A DNA stretch of 64,000 nucleotides from the NCBI RefSeq assembly GCF_016545825.1, contig NC_052612.1:43321738-43385737 (forward strand), given 5' to 3'. Below the pieces are notes generated by a model. The model was given only the letters and a program-made list of their open reading frames with translations, ran no database searches and had not been told where the DNA came from. A program made the position numbers and the translations under genes. Every line of letters starts with the position of its first letter. Position 1 is the first letter of the stretch. Shown piece by piece: positions 58,083-64,000 of this stretch. This stretch comes from Eucalyptus grandis. Lineage: Eukaryota > Streptophyta > Magnoliopsida > Myrtales > Myrtaceae.

Positions 58083-58320
58083 TGTTAAAATAATAGTTAT
58101 TTCCTTTTGCACGTTTGGTTTTTCAGTTATTAGAGTTAGTGGAGTCATGTGCGTTGGCTATCTTAGTTTTTAGGTATTAGTGGGGTAAGTGCTTTATGCA
58201 GAACATGAGTAGTTATAGTGTGTTTTACGTTATGTATTTTGTCTTTTGTAAAAAACTTGGTTGTTCTGTACGTAAGGTAAAGTTTTCAGTCTCATATCTT
58301 CTCTCTCTAGCAATTTAATA
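58083..58320 (+). repeat. 5' LTR of copia-2
   Basis: Starts TGTTAAAATAATAG and ends near AATTTAATA, directly before the primer-binding site. It lacks about 10 bp present in the 3' copy after CACGTTT. Confidence 0.85.
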
Positions 58321-58321
58321 G

Positions 58322-58333
58322 TGATATCAGAGC
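58322..58333 (+). other. Primer-binding site of copia-2
   Basis: TGATATCAGAGC matches TGGTATCAGAGC, complementary to the 3' end of plant initiator tRNA-Met, at 11 of 12 positions. Confidence 0.85.
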
Positions 58334-58445
58334 CTGAGAGAAACGAGAGAGAGAGTTTAAGAAAAAAGAAAAAGAAGGTTTAGAGGTGTGAGATACTTTC
58401 GTGAGAAAATTGCAGCAACAATATTTCCAATGACCACCGACAATT

Positions 58446-61400
58446 TTGTTCAACCAGCAATTCCACGCTTTTGATGGTCACTATGACTATTGGAGTATGC
58501 TGATGGAGAATTTTTTACGATCAAAGGAGTATTGGTCGGTTGTCAAATCTGGAATTCAAGAGACACCAGCAGACATGGCTTTGACAGATCCCCAAAAAGC
58601 AAAATTAGAAGCTAGAAAGTTGAAGGATCTAAAGGCAAAAAATTATTTTTTTTAGGCTATTAATCGTCCTATCTTGGAGACTATTATTTGCAAAGAAACT
58701 TCCAAGGATATTTGGAATTCTATAAAAAAGAAATATCAAGGCTCGTTAGGGTGAAGTGTGCACAGCTTCAAGCCTTGAGAAAAGATTTTGAGACACTAGC
58801 GATGAAGGATGGAGAATCTATCACTAGTTATTATGCAAGAACAATGGAAATCAGCAATAAGATGTGATTCCATGGCGAGAAGATGGACGATGTCACCATT
58901 ATGGAAAAGATTTTGCGTTCCTTCACACCAAAGTTTAATTATGTTGTCTGCTCAATTGAAGAGTCGAAAGACATAGATGCACTCTCTCTTGATGAATTGC
59001 AAAGCTCCTTATTGGTCCATGAACATAAGATGAATAGATGTTCAATAGTAGAGGAGCAAGCGTTGAAGGCTTCTACCAATACTCATTCCAACAATTTCAG
59101 AGGAAGGGATAGAGGTAGAGGTAGAGAGGAAGGGGAGATTAAAGAAATGGAGATGTTGATAGGAATTTCAAAATCAATAATGACCAATTTCAAGGCAAAG
59201 GCAGAGTACGGGATCCTAACAAATCCGGTAGAGTGTTTTAGATGTCATAAATTTGGTTATTATGCATCTGAATATTATACTAGGCTGGCTAATAATAAAG
59301 AAAATGTAAAAAGTTCAAATTTTGTTAAAGAAAAGGAAGCATAAATGTTGTTAATGGCTATTTAAGACGAAAAGAAGCGTGAGTAAGATATTTGGTATCT
59401 GGATACAAGCTACAGTAACCATATGAGTGGAAGTAAGTTTTCTTTTTCTCATCTAAATGAAGATTTTCATTCTACTGTGAGTTTTTGGGATCATTCTACT
59501 GTGAAAGTGATAAGAAAATGTGATATTAAGATAAGAACTAAGAATGGTTTTGTGGAAATAATCTCTAATGTGTTATATGTTCTTGACTTGAAAAGTAACC
59601 TATTGAGTACTGGTCAATTACAAGAAAATGGTTATGTAATCACCATTTAGAGGGGTGCTTGTGAAATTTATGATTCTGTTAGAGGTGCTATTGCAATTGT
59701 TCCTATGAGTTTAAATAGATTATTTCCATTAAAGATTGAAAATCTTGTTTGATGGCTAAAAAGAAAGATCCCTAATGGTTATGGCATTTTCGCTATGGTC
59801 ACTTGAGTTTTTGTGGATTAAAGACCCTCCAATAGGAAAAACGTGGTGACGGGTCTTCCTCAAATTACTGTTCCTTTCCAAGTCTGCGAAGAATGTGTTG
59901 TTAGCAAACAACATCGTTCTCAATTTTCAAAAGAAAAGTCATGGAGAGCAAAGAATGTTTTGCAACTGGTGCATTCGGACATTTGCAGTCCTATAAACCT
60001 ATCTTTTAATGGAGGTAAAAGATACTTAATTACCTGCATTGATGATTTTTCCAAAAAAACTTGAGTTTATCTTTTGTAGGAAATATCAGAAGCTTTCTCC
60101 ACATTTAAAAGCTTCAAAACTCGTGTGGAAAATGAATCAGAAAAGATCATTAAGACCTTTCGAACAGATCGTGGTGGTGAATATTGCTCAAAAGAATTTG
60201 AAACTTTGTGTACATTCGAAGAGAATTTACTACTGCATATACACCACAACAAAATGGTGTATCTGAGAGGAAAAATAGAACAATTCTTAACATGATGAAA
60301 AGCTTATTGGCAAGAGGAAGACTTCTAAAGACTTTTTGACCAGAAGCAATAAATTGGAGTATTCATGTTTTGAATAGAAGTCCAACTTTTGATGTTCAAA
60401 ATATAACACCTGAAGAGGTTTGGAGTGGGAGAAGACCGGCTGTAGATCACTTCAAAATCTTTGGATACATCGCATATGCCCATGTCCCGAATGTAAAAAG
60501 GAAGAAACTTGATGACAAGGCTGAAAAATATGTCTTTTTTGGTGTAAGTGAAACATCCAAAGCATATAAATTATTTAATCCACTAACAAAGAAGATTGTG
60601 ACTAGTAGGGATGTTTTTTATGAAGAGAACACTTGGGATTGGAATAGGCAACAACCTATCAAGTTCTTTATGACAATGATGTTGAACAGGAGCAAATTTC
60701 AGCACATTGTATACCTCAAAATTCATCAAACACGACTTCTACAGCTGCTGGAATTTCATTGACAGGCACTGAAGTCAATGAAGAAGAAGTCCAATCTCTT
60801 TGTTGCATTAGAAGAAAGCCTGCTTGGATGGAAGATTATGAGGTAACTAGAATTGGAGATTCAATTACACACTTTGCTTTGTTTTCAGATTATGATCTTA
60901 CAACTTTTGAGAGTGCTATCAGAGAAGAAAAATGGCGAAAAGCAATGGATGATAAAATTAATACCATCGAAAGAAATGATACTTGGGAGCTATCTAATCT
61001 TCCGGATGGACAAAAAACCATTGGTGTAAAGTGGGTCTTTAAAACGAAACTAAAAGAAAATGGTGAAGTTGACAAATACAAAGCACGTTTGGTAGCCAAG
61101 GGATATAAGTAGCAATATGAAATTGACTATACAAAGGTTTTTTCTCTAGTTGTAAGACATGACATGATCAGATTGATGGTTGCATTGGCGGCACAAAATT
61201 CTTGGCATATTTTCCAGCTAGATGTCAAATCGGCATTCTTAGATGGGTACTTGGAGGAACAGGTATTTGTCGAGCAACCCCCTAGTTATGTCAAGATTGA
61301 AAATGAGCATAAAGTTTATAGATTGAAGACTCTTTATGAGCTAAAACAAGTCCCTCGGGCTTGGCATAATCGTATTGAAACTTATTTTCTTAAAGTTGGT

Positions 61401-62401
61401 TTTTTGAAATGTCCTTATGAACATACGCTTTTTGTCAAGATTGGAAATAAAGGGAAAACGCTTATTGTCTACTTGTATGTTGACGATCTTATATTTACTG
61501 GAAATTGTGATGGCATGTTTGAAGAGTTCAAGAAATCTATGATGGATGAGTTTGAAATATCAGATCTTGGTATGATGCATTACTTCCTTAGCATAGAAGT
61601 GGTACAATCAGATGATAGGATCCTTATTTCTCAAAAGAAATATGTGGGAGAAATTTTGGACAGGTTTCAGATGAAGGATTGTAACCCTATAAACAGAGTT
61701 TGGCTTAAAGTTATACAAAGATTATGAAGGGAGGAAGGTTGATGGCACACTTTATAAACAAATTGTTGGCGGTTTAATGTATTTAACTGCAACAAGACCA
61801 GACATAATATATTCTGTGAGTTTAATCAGTAGATATATGGAGAATCCTACACAAATGCATTTGTTAACTGCCAAGAGAATCCTTCATTACTTGCAAGAAA
61901 CTAGAGATTTGGGTTGTTTTACAAGAAGGGTGAAAAGTTTGATCTATTGGGATTTAATGATAGTAACTATGCAGGAGATTAAGATGATAGGAGGACAAGT
62001 GCTATTTTGTGGTCATCTAAGAAGCAACCAATTGTCACATTGTCAAGTACAGAAATTGAATTTGTTGCCAGCTAGTGCTTGTCAAGCTGTTTGGCTAAGG
62101 AGAATTCTTAAGGAGCTGCAATTCAAGCAACCAAGAGCTACTAAAATTTTTTGTGACAACAACTCAGCAATCAATCAAAATCTCCAAGGATCCTGTGCTA
62201 TATGGAAGAAACAAGTACATTGATGTGAAGTTTTATTTCTTGAGAGATCTTAACAATGATGGAACAATTGATCTAATCTACTGCAGTTTTGAAGATCAAG
62301 TTGCTGATATATTCAGCAAGGCCCTCAAGATGGAGTCATTTGTGAAGCTCAGAAGGTTACTAGGTGTTTGCACGTTAAAAACCGTCAAGGCTTTAAACTG
62401 A
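58446..62401 (+). pseudogene. copia-2 gag-pol remnants
   Basis: Broken frames follow the copia order. Gag lies at 58446-58655 and 58700-59344 with a decayed zinc knuckle (CFRCHKFGYYASEY, His and last Cys lost). The protease region at 59390-59650 has DTS in place of the catalytic DSG-type motif. Integrase lies at 59843-60330 with HSDICS, CIDDFS and DRGGEY. Reverse transcriptase lies at 60760-61727 with WVFKTKL, FQLDVKSAFLDG and YVDD (about 61478-61489). RNase H lies at 61777-62401 with CDNNSAI. Numerous stops and frameshifts separate these parts. It is not capable of autonomous movement. Confidence 0.85.
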
Positions 62402-62432
62402 ATGTTAGTAAATATCGGTTTAAGGGAGGGAT

Positions 62433-62679
62433 TGTTAAAATAATAGTTATTTCTTTCTTCACGTTTTGCTGATTTAGTTTTTCAGTTATTAGAGTTAGTG
62501 GAGTCATGTGTGTTGGTTATCCTAGTTTTTAGGTGCTAGTTGGGTAAGTACTTTATGCAGAACATGGGTAGTTATGGTGTGTTTTACGTTATGAATTTTG
62601 TCTTTTGTAAAAGACTTAGCTGTTCTATACATAAGATGAAGTTTTCAGTCTCATATCTCATCTCTTTAGCAATTTAACA
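62433..62679 (+). repeat. 3' LTR of copia-2
   Basis: Starts TGTTAAAATAATAG after the purine tract and ends TTTAACA. The next bases, CGGTCAAT, return to the F-box gene. Confidence 0.85.
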
Positions 62680-63645
62680 CGGTCAATCGTTGTTAAATCT
62701 CACCTAGATCATTCACTTAGGTGTCGCAGCATTAAGCTGCTCAGATACAAAAGAGAAGGCTTTTCAAGAATTGGGATCTGGTCAGTGGCAGCGACGAGTG
62801 CTATAGGTTTGATCCTCAATTTCAACCCAGCATTGGCAATTTTCAGTTGGTGGATTCATGCAAGGGAGTTATTTGTTTGTCTACTCTCTCTAGAGGCGAC
62901 TGCAGTGCCTCCAACATATATCTTCGGAACCCCTCCATCAATGAGTTCATGGCCCTCCCACAACCTGGATGTCCAGTCTCCGCTGCGGTTGGCTTCGAGA
63001 TTAATCCATATAGCGGACATCTGGATGATTTTAAAGTGATTAGTATTAGAAACGGGTATTCCTCTGATTCTGAATTGAGATTTCCAAGGAGTTCCTCAGG
63101 AGCTGAGATATATAGTTTGAGAGGAAATTCATGGAAACGAATGGAGACAGCTTTGCCTTCGTGGTATTTTTACTATCTGGATCGCCAAGTGATGTATAAG
63201 GAATTTATTTGCTGGTGCGCCAATCCCAGGGAAGACAAGGTTGCTTGTTTCTTTTGATGTGATTAATGAGGTATTCACTGAGATGACGCTTCCTGAGAAT
63301 ATTGTTTTTTCTGAGAAGAGTCTAACCACAATGGAGGGATGCGAGTCAGTCTCAGGACACGAATCATATCGAAGTTGTGAAGTATGGATCATGAAAGAGT
63401 TCGGAGTCCCTAAGTCTTGGACCCAGTTGTACCGGATCATACTACTGGAGTATTCACCCATGCATTATGAGCTGCTTGGGTCTGCGGGGGCAGGAGAACT
63501 CGTGTTTTTGATCCTAGGTTTACATTCCCAGGCCAACCAGGCATATATTGGTTCATATGATCTAAAGAGTAAGCAGTTTAACCAATGCATCAAGCTTGAT
63601 GCATCATCTGCAAGTGGACGCTGCTTGGTGGATTATGTTTACTAG

Positions 63646-64000
63646 TCTGGTTTCAGTTCTGCCCAAGCTCACAGCAGAATGTTCTTACTTGGTTCGTGCA
63701 AATAAGCTGATCAGCTAATGGATTCTTCTTTTGCACCTTAGATTGCCTGTTGTCAAGCTCAAGCTACTTTTCTGGAGCATTAACTGACGGAAGCGTGCTC
63801 AGTTTTCTTGCTCACGCAGCTGCTCTTGTATTTAGCATTATTTCTTTCAGATCACTCGTCGGGCAGTTGATCAATAGGAGGCAATATTTCTTCGAATTGT
63901 GGACATTCTTAAGTTGGTGATCAAGTCTTGGTTATTTGCTCTTGCTTAAATGTCAATGATTAAATTGCTTCGACAAAGTAATTACAACTGTCATGTTCTG
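63646..64000. other. 3' flank of the F-box pseudogene
   Basis: No frame, repeat or RNA gene was recognised up to the window edge. Confidence 0.4.

Larger units (their letters stand above)
58083..62682 (+). mobile_element. Degenerate Ty1/copia retrotransposon (copia-2)
   Basis: Short LTRs (58083-58320 and 62433-62679) flank a gag-pol region in the + orientation. A 5-bp TCAAT occurs at 58078-58082 and at 62683-62687, three bases (CGG) after the expected CA end, so the exact right boundary is uncertain. A primer-binding site TGATATCAGAGC (58322-58333) differs by one base from the usual initiator tRNA-Met site, and a purine tract (AAGGGAGGGAT) precedes the 3' LTR. By eye the LTRs differ at roughly 25 of 235 aligned bases, much more than those of copia-1, so this insertion is older. 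Confidence 0.88.
57968..63645 (+). pseudogene. F-box protein pseudogene (CPR1/CPR30-like) split by a copia element
   Basis: The ATG at 57968 opens an F-box (VDFPYEIIGEILIRLPAKSLVQFRCILKSW). At 58082 the frame is interrupted by copia-2. The gene resumes at 62683 with a segment read as SHLDHSL, then the F-box-associated part with GNFQLVDSCKGVICLS and NPSINEFMALP (from about 62830), and ends at 63645. Besides the insertion there are at least two more frame changes: one across the insertion site even when it is removed, and one near 63225-63245 between the WCANPREDK and LVSFDVINEVFTEM parts. In plants such proteins are substrate adaptors of SCF ubiquitin ligases; Arabidopsis CPR1 controls NLR levels. 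This copy cannot encode one. The small (0.4-kb) LVSFDVINEVF part is the best conserved. Confidence 0.85.

Noticed and set aside
1..64000. CRISPR arrays, operons, tRNA or rRNA genes
   Set aside because: None was recognised. The tandem arrays have no spacer structure, and the window is eukaryotic nuclear DNA.

Overview
The window is nuclear DNA of a flowering plant. It has split genes with GT-AG introns, plant-specific families (ATL RING-H2 proteins, an early nodulin-like phytocyanin, a NUP1/NUP136-type nucleoporin, an F-box gene with an FBA-like tail), Ty1/copia retrotransposons and many MITE-like elements. I read it as a eudicot, perhaps a woody one. Family-level placement (for example Myrtales) would be a guess.

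Layout. (1) 1-25150 is a tandem array of four ATL-type RING-H2 genes, here named A (700), B (14281), C (18131) and D (23592), all on the + strand. The array arose by duplicating a two-gene block: A resembles C, B resembles D, and the A-B spacer resembles the C-D spacer. A, C and D are open. B is a pseudogene with several independent lesions. The array has been remodelled by mobile DNA. A 9.4-kb copia element sits in the 3' flank of A, and the untouched C copy preserves its empty site. A 3.3-kb LTR-like element is nested inside the copia reverse transcriptase. A reversed solo LTR and a non-autonomous hAT-like element lie between C and D. Foldback elements in the A-B and C-D spacers were duplicated with the block. 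(2) 25150-31100 is gene-poor. It holds MITE-like elements, several with AT-rich ends around a GC-rich core. (3) 31174-31725 is a fifth ATL gene with a poly-serine N-terminus. (4) 34817-35544 (-) is a two-exon early nodulin-like gene. (5) 38245-39426 is a single-exon glutaredoxin-like gene. (6) 42506-52163 (-) is a nine-exon NUP1/NUP136 gene; all eight introns can be placed with consistent phases. It has a 60-bp in-frame repeat near its C-terminus, a 258-bp tandem array in intron 2 and one GC-AG intron. (7) 57968-63645 is an F-box pseudogene split by an old, degenerate copia element.

The genes do not form a pathway. The ATL genes are probable membrane-anchored E3 ubiquitin ligases, the nucleoporin belongs to the nuclear basket, the phytocyanin-like protein to the cell surface, and the glutaredoxin-like protein is of unknown role. 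The main interest is genome dynamics: block duplication, gene decay next to intact copies, nested transposition with readable target sites, and repeat growth inside one essential-type gene. All calls come from reading the sequence and from family knowledge; no search was run.
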